In this document: piece after piece, positions 19,084 through 26,836 of the stretch
Position numbering within the stretch: position 1 is the first letter of the stretch
How the letters are laid out: every line of letters starts with the position of its first letter
NCBI RefSeq assembly: GCF_022846435.1
Contig: NZ_AP025627.1
Span: 3,320,001-3,384,000 of the forward strand
Reading direction: 5' to 3'
DNA length: 64,000 bases
From: Parageobacillus sp. KH3-4
GTDB lineage: Bacteria; Bacillota; Bacilli; Bacillales; Anoxybacillaceae
Notes under the pieces: generated by a model
Database searches by the model: none
What the model saw: only the letters and a program-made list of their open reading frames with translations
What the model was told of the DNA's origin: nothing
Position numbers and translations under genes: made by a program

Positions 19084-21063
19084 TTAATTATTATCACTGT
19101 AAAATTCTGAAACGGCTTTGAAACCATTAAGCCTATCAACACAATTTGGACATACTCCACAAGGGGTTGTACTGTTGGCTTGACAGGAGTAAGTTTTTGC
19201 TAACGGAACACCTAGGTTAATTCCTAGCCTAATAACATCAGCTTTTGAAAAATCTCGGAAAGGCATTTTTATTTGAACTGCACCGTATTCTGAAAGTATT
19301 CCTGATAGCCTATCAAAGAATTCTCTTGAGCAATCTATCTCTTTTGCGTGATTAGAATTAATAAAAGCTGAATAAACCTCTTTAATCCCCAAGGTTTGAG
19401 CAACTGACGCAGCAATAGATAGAAACAATAAATTTCTATAAGGTAGATACAAGTCATCCGACGTGACATCATCTAACCATAAATTTGGTTCTCTTATCAT
19501 TCTCGATTGAGAATACTTATATATATCCTCTATATTAATGACTTTTATATGAGGAATTAGCTTTGGTGGTAATACATCTAGTAACGTATTGAACTCAGTA
19601 TCCGCACAATGCTGACCATATTTGAGAAAAACCGGCATTACTTTTTTACCCTCAGACAGCAATTTATAAGCTAATACAGTTGAATCCAAGCCTCCAGAAG
19701 CTAGTAACAGGGCATCATAATCCTCAAGAACTTCACGGTTCTTTCTTCCTAGTATTTCATATACTAGATCAATGACCTCACTCATAGAATGTGCAATATA
19801 GTTTGCAGATTTTTTTACAAACAAATTCCTGACTTGTTTATAAGGATCAAAGATAATCACAGGTTTTCCACTTTTAGCCATCCATCCTATCTCTACATAA
19901 GTTCCAGGATCATCATTTAATATTACTGCAATTAAAAGAGATGATTTTTCAAGTAATGCTATATCTTTTCGGTAAGCTTCCTCTTGCTGTTCTTCAGATT
20001 CGCTGCCAGTAATAAGTCCATTCTCTAGCACGGGTCTATGCGGGGTAAAATTATGATATTTTAAGTTATTGTACAACTCTTCAATTAATCTAGTATCTAC
20101 ATCTGGAAAATCAGGACCAGCTATGTAAATATGATGTTTCTCTCTTTCTTCCCATGGTATTCTGTTTCCTAAAAGCGTCTCAACATCGTTAAAATCCAAG
20201 GATGATACCAGTTCTTTAAATTCATCAAAAACAAATGTACTAGCATAAAGCATCGCGATATAGGATGCGATCTTTAATGCAGCTTCCTCCGTTCTTTGAC
20301 TTTTTTGAGATAAAAAGGCTGCATTAAAACAATCCCCTACTCCAACTGAATGAACTGTGTCTGTTTTAAAAGCCGGTGCTTCATACCATTTCCGATTTAT
20401 AATATCATAATATCTAGATCCTCCCCTATTTTCTTTCAGCAAAAATGATTTTGCACTTGCCATTAAAGGAGAGTTGACTAAATTTATAACAGAAAAATCA
20501 TTTTCTTCAAAAAGAGTTGATGAAGTTGAAAGAATAATAGTATCAAAATTTATATTGTCCGCAATCATTCTTTTAAGAGATTCAGTTCCGTATTGAACAT
20601 CGATGTGTAGTTTTCCTTTAAAACTTTTTAAAACTGGCAACACCTCTTCGATATTATACTTACCCGGATAAATTATTATATCTGTCGGATTATACTCCTC
20701 AATAATTCTGCTTAGTTCTTCCTGATCTATCGTAACATTGGATTGTTTCCTTAATATTTCTTCATATCCTTGGTTTCCGTTTTCAGGGGAATCTTGAATT
20801 GTTATTACGTTAGAAGCTCCATCAATTTCACCTACAATAGCTGTACGCTGTGCATTTAATTTTTTTCCATATTCAGAAATACTTCCAAATAAGTACTTAG
20901 GGGCTATTGCGGCCAAAGCATAGTTGCAATTCATAGCACTAAAAGCTCTTGCACTATGGAAAATCCCACCTAGCCTTACCGGTGACCCCTTGATGTCCAA
21001 ATGCACATCGGTAAACACTTCTCCAAGAATTAAAAATCGATCATTTATTTTACTCTTCCGCAT
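19084..21063 (-). CDS. PfkB kinase / nucleoside deoxyribosyltransferase / QueC-like triple fusion
   Basis: This 659-residue protein has three enzymes in line. Residues 1-300 are a ribokinase/PfkB fold, with the anion-hole and base motif seen as SVGVGDCFNAAF (about 240-250). Residues 308-440 are nucleoside 2'-deoxyribosyltransferase-like: IYIAGPDF, then D-P-G-T-Y-V-E-I-G-W with the family's glutamate nucleophile near 390, then PVIIFDPY. Residues 450-659 are QueC-like: PP-loop SGGLDS (about 455), PYRNLLFLSIAA, DCSREFF, and the zinc site C-x-CGVCPNC plus R-x-x-GF at the end. QueC uses ATP to make preQ0; defence paralogues (QatC, Cap9) exist. No queD, queE or folE genes are nearby. The start overlaps the upstream gene by 14 bp, so the two are coupled. 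Confidence 0.85.
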   Translation of the reverse strand: MRKSKINDRFLILGEVFTDVHLDIKGSPVRLGGIFHSARAFSAMNCNYALAAIAPKYLFGSISEYGKKLNAQRTAIVGEIDGASNVITIQDSPENGNQGYEEILRKQSNVTIDQEELSRIIEEYNPTDIIIYPGKYNIEEVLPVLKSFKGKLHIDVQYGTESLKRMIADNINFDTIILSTSSTLFEENDFSVINLVNSPLMASAKSFLLKENRGGSRYYDIINRKWYEAPAFKTDTVHSVGVGDCFNAAFLSQKSQRTEEAALKIASYIAMLYASTFVFDEFKELVSSLDFNDVETLLGNRIPWEEREKHHIYIAGPDFPDVDTRLIEELYNNLKYHNFTPHRPVLENGLITGSESEEQQEEAYRKDIALLEKSSLLIAVILNDDPGTYVEIGWMAKSGKPVIIFDPYKQVRNLFVKKSANYIAHSMSEVIDLVYEILGRKNREVLEDYDALLLASGGLDSTVLAYKLLSEGKKVMPVFLKYGQHCADTEFNTLLDVLPPKLIPHIKVINIEDIYKYSQSRMIREPNLWLDDVTSDDLYLPYRNLLFLSIAASVAQTLGIKEVYSAFINSNHAKEIDCSREFFDRLSGILSEYGAVQIKMPFRDFSKADVIRLGINLGVPLAKTYSCQANSTTPCGVCPNCVDRLNGFKAVSEFYSDNN

Positions 21064-21409
21064 ATAAATCCACTTCCACTTTCGGAAAAGGTTTTAAAGT
21101 ACTGTAAACAACACTTCCGCTGTAACTAAATCCCTTTCTCATACAAGCTAGTAAGTTGCTATATCTACTAGGTAAAAGACCTATCTTTTCACCGGTTGCC
21201 TCTAATAATACTACTAAACGCCCGTTTTCTAATTTGTCACTTAACACGACCCGCTCCATTATCGCCGGAACATCACCATGATTGTTAAAATACTCTAATC
21301 TGCCAACTTCTTCAAGTTCTACATTCTTTCTTTCCTTACGACACATATCTTTGGTTGGTTCAAATTCCCCCCTGTAATCTCCAAAACGGCCTGTTCCGAG
21401 ACTTCCCAT
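21050..21409 (-). CDS. Small protein with Met-Gly N-terminus, coupled to the QueC fusion
   Basis: This 119-residue protein begins MGSLGTGRFGDYRGEF if translation starts at ATG 21409. AAGGAGG lies 13 bases before it but only one base before the other in-frame ATG (21421), which would put that start too close. The C-terminal half (about 55-119) looks like a beta-barrel-type domain. No family is recognised. Removal of Met would expose Gly, followed by a Gly/Arg/Asp-rich flexible leader. In QueC-containing defence systems an N-terminal Gly has been described as a conjugation site, so this may be the fusion's substrate. That is inference. Confidence 0.65.
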   Translation of the reverse strand: MGSLGTGRFGDYRGEFEPTKDMCRKERKNVELEEVGRLEYFNNHGDVPAIMERVVLSDKLENGRLVVLLEATGEKIGLLPSRYSNLLACMRKGFSYSGSVVYSTLKPFPKVEVDLYAEE

Positions 21410-21504
21410 AATACTAAACATGCCTCCTTATGTAAATTAATCAATTTACATAATTCGACATAAATATAGTAGATCCTCCATATTTTTATAAATTTATACG
21501 AAAA

Positions 21505-21966
21505 TTATATATTTATATTAATATCAAACATCTCTAAAATTCCCTTGTTATAAACCATTTTTCCTGTTAGAATACCATCAGTTTCAAGGATATAAGGTAA
21601 AAGATAAATAAAGCTTGGAGGTGTGTTGTCATAAGAATAAATCTTCTCTGTTTCTACCCAAGCAACTTCCCCCTCTTCTGATGACCTTATATCTCCTGAA
21701 AATTCCCTCGAATGAAATAACATTAGTGCATCGCTTTTTTTTCGAGATTTATTTGTAACTGTTATAACTCCTCTAAAATGTACTTTACCTAAGTCTAATC
21801 CAGTTTCTTCTTGAACTTCTCTTTTACATGCTTCAATGGGAGACTCGTATGCCTCTACCTTTCCTCCAGGTGCATTCCATAAACCTATAAACGGCTTCTT
21901 CATTCTCTTTTGTAAAAGTAATTGATTATTATTCTCTATAAAACACATTGTAAATAAATTGCTCAT
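21505..21966 (-). CDS. Nudix (MutT-like) hydrolase
   Basis: This 153-residue protein starts at ATG 21966 after GAGGTGGGGG. The Nudix box is visible as G-G-K-V-E-A-x5-A-C-K-R-E-V-Q-E-E-T-G-L (about 38-60), with the catalytic REVQEE core intact. Nudix enzymes hydrolyse nucleoside diphosphate-linked compounds. It lies 95 bp upstream of the Met-Gly protein on the same strand, so it may clean up or produce a nucleotide for the QueC-fusion module. The substrate is unknown. Confidence 0.85.
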   Translation of the reverse strand: MSNLFTMCFIENNNQLLLQKRMKKPFIGLWNAPGGKVEAYESPIEACKREVQEETGLDLGKVHFRGVITVTNKSRKKSDALMLFHSREFSGDIRSSEEGEVAWVETEKIYSYDNTPPSFIYLLPYILETDGILTGKMVYNKGILEMFDININI

Positions 21967-22211
21967 TTCCCCCACCTCAATATACGTCTTATATATTTTT
22001 AGACTATCACGCAATATATCCATGTCAACAAGGAACGTATGGTTGTAGTTCTTATTCCAGAAATAAACACATCTACTTTTTCATAACAATTTAACATTGT
22101 ACAAAATTCTTTATAAATGCACCTTGTATAGATACTTCCATTCGTTCTACTGTTTTAAATCTTGCTTAATCATCCACATCTTCTTTGGATCACGAATCGG
22201 TTGCACAAAAT

Positions 22212-22652
22212 TCATTGTTTATACACCTCGATTCGGAGAGCGAAAGCGAGCTTATAAAAGGCACGTGACTTTATGCGATAATACTTGCGCTCGCTCATGC
22301 CGAAATCATTGTAAATTTCATAATCATATACATCTTCTTCCGTCATATAACGCCGGATAAGAATCGCACGTTCCCAGTAGCCTAAACGATTCACTGCCAT
22401 CGCTATCCGCTTAATATATTCGCTGCGTTCTCGCTCATAGTCCGCATTACTAATAGCTATTTCTTCGGTTGAGGAATGGAATTTGTTTGTATTGGAAGGT
22501 GGAACAAGCGAATACTGTTGGGTAACTTTAGGCAGTTTGTCTAACGACTGTGTAAGTAGAAAAACACGATATTTTTCCAGTGCCGCTTCGACTGCCTTTT
22601 TTGTAGCGTCACGGTCAATCTCAGGTAAGACAAATTCTAATTGTTTTTCCAT
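22212..22652 (-). CDS. ArpU-family late transcription regulator
   Basis: This 146-residue protein resembles ArpU/RinA-type sigma-like activators. Its C-terminal sigma-4-like helix-turn-helix is seen in YEIYNDFGMSERKYYRIKSRAFYKLA (about 112-137). These proteins switch on phage late genes. A GGAGG lies eight bases before ATG. It is separated from the terminase by the accessory block, which suggests that block was inserted into the late control region. Confidence 0.85.
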   Translation of the reverse strand: MEKQLEFVLPEIDRDATKKAVEAALEKYRVFLLTQSLDKLPKVTQQYSLVPPSNTNKFHSSTEEIAISNADYERERSEYIKRIAMAVNRLGYWERAILIRRYMTEEDVYDYEIYNDFGMSERKYYRIKSRAFYKLAFALRIEVYKQ

Positions 22653-22676
22653 TTTCTCAACCTCCGAAATGAATGA

Positions 22677-22868
22677 TTAATGCTGGCGAAAAGCGCCGCC
22701 TTTGGCACGACGATAAACCGGACGATGAACCCCCATCAGTTCTCTTAGCTCCCGCTCGGTAAATCGTTCTTTGGAGCGCTTCGATTTAGGTTCTTTCTTA
22801 TGCTTATCTGTTCGGAACATCTTGTTCGCTTTCATCCATTTTTTCAATTGCTGCTGAATGGTTCTCAT
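22677..22868 (-). CDS. Small basic phage protein
   Basis: This 63-residue, Lys/Arg-rich protein (about a third basic residues) is directly upstream of the ArpU gene with a good ribosome site. It could bind nucleic acid, but no domain is recognised. Confidence 0.55.
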   Translation of the reverse strand: MRTIQQQLKKWMKANKMFRTDKHKKEPKSKRSKERFTERELRELMGVHRPVYRRAKGGAFRQH

Positions 22869-22905
22869 GGTATATTCCTCCCATCATTTTTGCTGCAAAA
22901 GAAAA

Positions 22906-22959
22906 GAGGACACCAATCATACAGAGATAGCCATGCTACTCTGCACAATCAGTGTCCTC
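22906..22959. other. Long nested hairpin
   Basis: Outer stem GAGGACAC (22906-22913) pairs with GTGTCCTC (22952-22959). Inside it, CAGAG-a-TAGC (22922-22931) pairs with GCTA-CTCTG (22935-22943). On the minus strand it is followed by TTTTCTTTTG, so it may end transcription from the antirepressor. The nested form is more elaborate than needed for a terminator. Confidence 0.6.
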
Positions 22960-23038
22960 ACGCTCTCGGTCTTGGACATATTTAGTTACTCATATTATAT
23001 CAAAATATAAAAATAGCAGTAACAAACTAAGAAGCGAA

Positions 23039-23770
23039 TTATCCAACTGCCTTCTGTAGCAATATTCTAAATGTTTCCCTTCCTTTTGGTGTTACAAGAG
23101 TTTGTACATCCGCTCGCCCGTTCCGTTCCCATTCTTTTAATTCGAATAGCGACGGAACGTATTGGGCATATGGCTTTAATTTTCCTTTCTGATCGCGATA
23201 AATATATTTTTTATTGAGGAGCCATTCTATGAAAGCCTTTGGCTTCACTTTTAACTCCTTTGCTGTATCACGAAAATTAGTCAACAAACGCCGATCCACA
23301 AGCGCATCAAAATACTCCGCTTTTGGTCGCATGACTGCTATCTGTTCATTTTGCTTCCTTACAATTTCTAATGTAGAACGAAATAAAAGCTTCGTTTGTT
23401 CATCAGCATGTTTTAGATATGTTTCAATGAATAATTCATCATTTGCCACATATCCCCCGGTTTTTCGAATCGTCGGAAGGACTTCCTCAGCCACCCAATC
23501 ACTAAATTTTTCTGCTTCTGGTTTATTACTACGAAAGACTAATTTATAAACACCTGCTTCATTGATTGCTGCCATTTCCTGCGGTCCCCCAGGGGTGTCC
23601 ACTTTTACCGACCCCCTTTGTCTATCACTCAAACGACTAATAGCGTCCCTATGTTTTGCGATACCCAATACTTCACAAACATCTTTCGCTACAAACCACA
23701 CATTCCCATCTTTTATAATAGTTCGCACTTGGTGACCGCTGTAAGTAAATACTTGCTGCAGATAATTCAT
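23039..23770 (-). CDS. Phage antirepressor (BRO-N plus KilAC domain)
   Basis: This 243-residue protein starts at ATG 23770 (MNYLQQVFTYSGHQVRTI). A BRO-N domain fills the first 110 residues: VWFVAKDVCEVLGIAKHRDA, then AAINEAGVYKLVFRS and EEVLPTIRKTGGY. A C-terminal ANT/KilAC domain is also seen (LLTNFRDTAKELKVKPKAFIEWL). Such proteins bind or titrate the CI-type repressor during induction. A longer in-frame start exists but has no ribosome site. Confidence 0.88.
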   Translation of the reverse strand: MNYLQQVFTYSGHQVRTIIKDGNVWFVAKDVCEVLGIAKHRDAISRLSDRQRGSVKVDTPGGPQEMAAINEAGVYKLVFRSNKPEAEKFSDWVAEEVLPTIRKTGGYVANDELFIETYLKHADEQTKLLFRSTLEIVRKQNEQIAVMRPKAEYFDALVDRRLLTNFRDTAKELKVKPKAFIEWLLNKKYIYRDQKGKLKPYAQYVPSLFELKEWERNGRADVQTLVTPKGRETFRILLQKAVG

Positions 23771-23847
23771 TCGTTCTCTTTCCTCCTTAAATTCCTTTCT
23801 TGGAAACACAACTGTCATTTTGTTTCGTATAATCATCGTACTGTGTA

Positions 23848-24030
23848 CTAATCTTGATACCAAGTAAGCACAATTCCCTTTTCTCTTTTTTCTTCACATT
23901 TAATAATGTCTTGTTCCCTAACACTTTCACCATTAACAACTAATCCTATTGCTTCAACCATTGTTTCGGCTAAAACTACCGACCTAGCTAAATCTCCACT
24001 ATGAAAATATTCGATTTTCCAAACTTTCAT
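23848..24030 (-). CDS. Hypothetical early phage protein
   Basis: This 60-residue protein is preceded by GGAAGGGG seven bases before ATG. No family is recognised. It is cotranscribed with the antirepressor (78-bp gap). Confidence 0.5.
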   Translation of the reverse strand: MKVWKIEYFHSGDLARSVVLAETMVEAIGLVVNGESVREQDIIKCEEKREKGIVLTWYQD

Positions 24031-24090
24031 ATTAAATCCCCTTCCTTCACATTATGTGTCTGTTGCGCAACACAATGCTTATTTTGTTTC

Positions 24091-24897
24091 CTAAAATAGC
24101 GTCTGCTGAAAATATCCTTGCTCGGCCGCAACCGGATTAACCCAAAGTACTTCTGTACGTTTCGCACCCGCTTCGGCAAGGACCTGAAGTTCATCTCTAT
24201 ACCAATGTTTTAGCCTCTCTTCATAAATAGGATGAGAATATCCCGATAACAGTACAGGTCCCGGATGTTTATCTAAAACTTCCAGTAATTCTATGTGATC
24301 CTCAATTGTCATTTCGTGCTTATAATGTCGCTTTGTTCTAGTCTCGATGATATATGGAGGATCGGCATAAATTAAAACCTCTTTTCTTTTGTACCGTTTA
24401 ATGAGCTTTACAGCTGGTTGATTTTCAATCTGTGCATCCTTCAATCGCTTTGCTACAAGTAATATTTTCTCAGGCAGCTTATTCCACTCTTTGGTTTTAA
24501 GATGATTTTTCGGATTTATATTACTTCTCCATCCGGTCCGATCACTTGTTTTTGCACCAATCGCTTGGCAGCAACGTACAAGAAAACGGCGAGCCAATTC
24601 CAATTCATCTTCCGTGTTGTCATCGTAACAATCGTAATATTCTTCCCTGGACAGAGGAGTAAAATAAATTTTTTCTGCCAGTTCCTCTGGCCGATCCCTA
24701 ATCACACGAAACAAATTCACAACGTTGCTATCAATATCGTTAATTGTTTCTATCTGAGAAGGTATTTTGTTGAAAAAAACTGCTCCGGATCCAAAGAACG
24801 GCTCCAGATAGACTTCATGTGCCGGCATGTGCTCGATGATCCAATCAGCCATACTCCATTTGCTTCCCGGATAGTGCAATATTCGTGGAACACCCAT
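24091..24897 (-). CDS. dam: Orphan DNA adenine methyltransferase (Dam, D12 class)
   Basis: This 268-residue, alpha-class N6-adenine methylase has the AdoMet motif FFGSGAVFF (about 32-40) and catalytic ADPPYI (about 176-181). The family methylates GATC or similar. No cognate endonuclease lies beside it, so it probably shields phage DNA from host restriction or regulates phage genes. The length is normal for the M.DpnII/Dam family. Confidence 0.9.
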   Translation of the reverse strand: MGVPRILHYPGSKWSMADWIIEHMPAHEVYLEPFFGSGAVFFNKIPSQIETINDIDSNVVNLFRVIRDRPEELAEKIYFTPLSREEYYDCYDDNTEDELELARRFLVRCCQAIGAKTSDRTGWRSNINPKNHLKTKEWNKLPEKILLVAKRLKDAQIENQPAVKLIKRYKRKEVLIYADPPYIIETRTKRHYKHEMTIEDHIELLEVLDKHPGPVLLSGYSHPIYEERLKHWYRDELQVLAEAGAKRTEVLWVNPVAAEQGYFQQTLF

Positions 24898-24950
24898 ACA
24901 TTTCGTTCCTCCTTTCGTTAGGAAACATAATCACTCTTGTGTTTCCCTCA

Positions 24951-25166
24951 CTACTTCAAAAACTCGTAAATATCTGTTTGTCCTTCTGGAACCATGAATT
25001 GCTGTGCTTTTGTTTGTATGCGTAATTCTCCAGGCGACACTTCGCAAAGCGCTTTGTCCGTCTTACAAACGGGACATCGCAGAAGATGATGTTCTTCAAA
25101 ACTTTGCGAAACAGCGAATAAAACATCACATTTTTGGCATTCGTAAACATGAACGAGAATTTTCAC
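24951..25166 (-). CDS. Small zinc-ribbon phage protein
   Basis: This protein of about 71 residues starts at GTG 25166, one base after the stop of the upstream gene. Two Cys pairs (CQKC, CPVC) spaced like a zinc ribbon lie in the N-terminal 45 residues. An upstream ATG at 25247 is in frame but would overlap the preceding gene by 80 bp. Function is unknown. Confidence 0.55.
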   Translation of the reverse strand: MKILVHVYECQKCDVLFAVSQSFEEHHLLRCPVCKTDKALCEVSPGELRIQTKAQQFMVPEGQTDIYEFLK

Positions 25167-25167
25167 C

Positions 25168-25377
25168 TCAAAACAACTCGCTTTCCTCATATTTGATTCG
25201 GGCAGTTTTCCCTTTTGCCGTTTCAATGATCGTAAAACCATGCTCAACCGCTTCCGCTACTTTCGCTTTTCCTTGCACGCCATCGATGACAAGCACAAGT
25301 ACTTTTCCCGGAACAACAGGATGGGAAACGGTCATGCTGTTTATATCAATCTGTAATTCTTGCGCTCTTTTGCTCAC
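25168..25377 (-). CDS. Hypothetical early phage protein
   Basis: This 69-residue protein starts at GTG 25377 with GGAGGG six bases upstream. It is soluble and mixed alpha/beta, with a DGVQGKAKVAEAVEHGF segment. No known family is seen. Confidence 0.5.
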   Translation of the reverse strand: MSKRAQELQIDINSMTVSHPVVPGKVLVLVIDGVQGKAKVAEAVEHGFTIIETAKGKTARIKYEESELF

Positions 25378-25444
25378 CAGAATCCCTCCGTGGTATAATA
25401 GTAATGTGCGGTCAGGAGAAATCCTGGCTTTTATTTTTTTATGT

Positions 25445-25621
25445 TTAATGATTTAACATGTACCATCCGTAAAACATTGCAAGTACGATAACAATTCCGA
25501 ATACCCATTTCAATAGAGGCGGCAGTGATTCCAAAATGATGACTGCACCAAAAAATATCAATGCAATGATCGATAATAATGTGAGCGCTACTAAAACGAT
25601 TAATATTTCTATCACAGTCAT
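25445..25621 (-). CDS. Small two-helix membrane protein
   Basis: This 58-residue protein starts at ATG 25621 (MTVIEILIVLVAL), with AGGTGGTGAG directly upstream. Two hydrophobic helices are separated by a short turn. It is too early in the genome to be an obvious holin, and the role is unknown. Confidence 0.5.
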   Translation of the reverse strand: MTVIEILIVLVALTLLSIIALIFFGAVIILESLPPLLKWVFGIVIVLAMFYGWYMLNH

Positions 25622-25728
25622 CTCACCACCTATCAAGCGCCTATTTGCCCTGTACAGCGTTTTTTCTCGTTCCAATAAATTATTTTACATTCTCACGAAA
25701 ACGCTCGAAATTTGAAGCGAGATAGGCA

Positions 25729-25914
25729 TCACTGCTTTACTTTCTCGATTCTCAAAGTATAGTTTTCAGCAAGTTCAATACGCTTTAAACTATCATCTAT
25801 CCAAACTTGAAATTTTTCTTCCGGCATCGGACCGCATTCCGGACATGGTGCGAAACCAACGGAAAAACTATTAATCTCGTGTACTACATGAGTGCCGTTG
25901 CAAAGTTTACACAT
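25729..25914 (-). CDS. Small CxxC/CPxC zinc protein after dnaC
   Basis: This 61-residue protein has CKLCNGTHVV and CPECGP, a DnaJ-like zinc knuckle followed by a helical tail. It overlaps the dnaC-like stop by eight bases and is probably cotranslated. Function is unknown. Confidence 0.55.
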   Translation of the reverse strand: MCKLCNGTHVVHEINSFSVGFAPCPECGPMPEEKFQVWIDDSLKRIELAENYTLRIEKVKQ

Positions 25915-26836
25915 TTGCTAACCCCTCCAATCTATGATTTAGTTTGATATCCCTCGGGATAACGACTGTATAATCCTGGCACATTTGAAATATCCGAGTA
26001 CCAAGCGCTTCATCCACTTCTATGAGCTCTTCAACCGTCAGTTCCGAAGAAATCAAAATCGGTTTGTGATTAAGATAGCGATAATTGATCACAGAATAGG
26101 TTTGTTCTACCTGCCATTCCGTAGCCCTTGGCTTCCCTTTCACCGGCTTGAACAAATCATCAATGAAAAGCACATCCACTTGCTTCATACGCTCCAGCTT
26201 TTCTTCTAGCAGGTCAAAATCGTCTTTCAGATCACTGAAACCTTCCACGTATGGGAAATACAGAACCGACACTTGAAGCTTTTTCATTAAGTTATTTGCA
26301 ACCGCCATGAGCAAATGCGTTTTTCCTGCCCCTGGCTGCCCTAGTAAAGCAATGCTGTTTTGTCGTTTATGGCGGATTTCTTGGAAATCCTGAAAATATT
26401 CCAATGCGCATTCATAAGCATCAATAATGACTTGGGGCTTGCCTTTCGTAATAAAATTCTTGAAGCCCATTTTTTTGAATTCGTCCGTAATCTCGCTGGC
26501 TTTCATTAGCCTTTCGATGCGTTTCCGTATTACGCATTCACACTGCCGGGAGTATGTATCCCGCCATTGCCAAGCATCCTTCGGTGAACAAACCTTTCCA
26601 GCAAAAAAATCAGCTTCTGGAACCATTTCTACGGGTACGAGAGTCTTGAAGGCTGGATCCTCTACCCATTCTGTTTTGTAATGGACACGGTAAATAACAA
26701 CCCCTTTGTCATTGCAGATCGGGCATTCAGGCTTTTTTTGTTCGAATCCGTCCAACGCGGCCGCCGGTGATTGACTCAACATTCTGTTTTGCAGATCGAC
26801 CATTACCTGGTCGATACTGGTGAATTTTTGCTCCAT
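25907..26836 (-). CDS. DnaC/DnaI-like helicase loader
   Basis: This 309-residue AAA+ protein starts at ATG 26836 (GGAGGGG upstream). The N-terminal zinc-type cysteines (CPICNDKGVV, then CECVIRKRI) resemble DnaI loaders. Walker A GQPGAGKT is near 163 and Walker B VLFIDD near 230. It loads the replicative helicase at the phage origin. Its first 36 codons lie inside the end of the initiator gene in another frame. Confidence 0.88.
   Translation of the reverse strand: MEQKFTSIDQVMVDLQNRMLSQSPAAALDGFEQKKPECPICNDKGVVIYRVHYKTEWVEDPAFKTLVPVEMVPEADFFAGKVCSPKDAWQWRDTYSRQCECVIRKRIERLMKASEITDEFKKMGFKNFITKGKPQVIIDAYECALEYFQDFQEIRHKRQNSIALLGQPGAGKTHLLMAVANNLMKKLQVSVLYFPYVEGFSDLKDDFDLLEEKLERMKQVDVLFIDDLFKPVKGKPRATEWQVEQTYSVINYRYLNHKPILISSELTVEELIEVDEALGTRIFQMCQDYTVVIPRDIKLNHRLEGLANV

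Noticed and set aside
19084-21063. Ordinary queuosine biosynthesis gene
   Set aside because: QueC normally is about 220 residues and grouped with queD/queE. This one is fused to two unrelated nucleoside enzymes in a prophage without those partners.
24091-24897. Restriction-modification system around the Dam methylase
   Set aside because: Neighbouring genes are small phage proteins. The nuclease-like gene is 5.5 kb away in another transcription unit.
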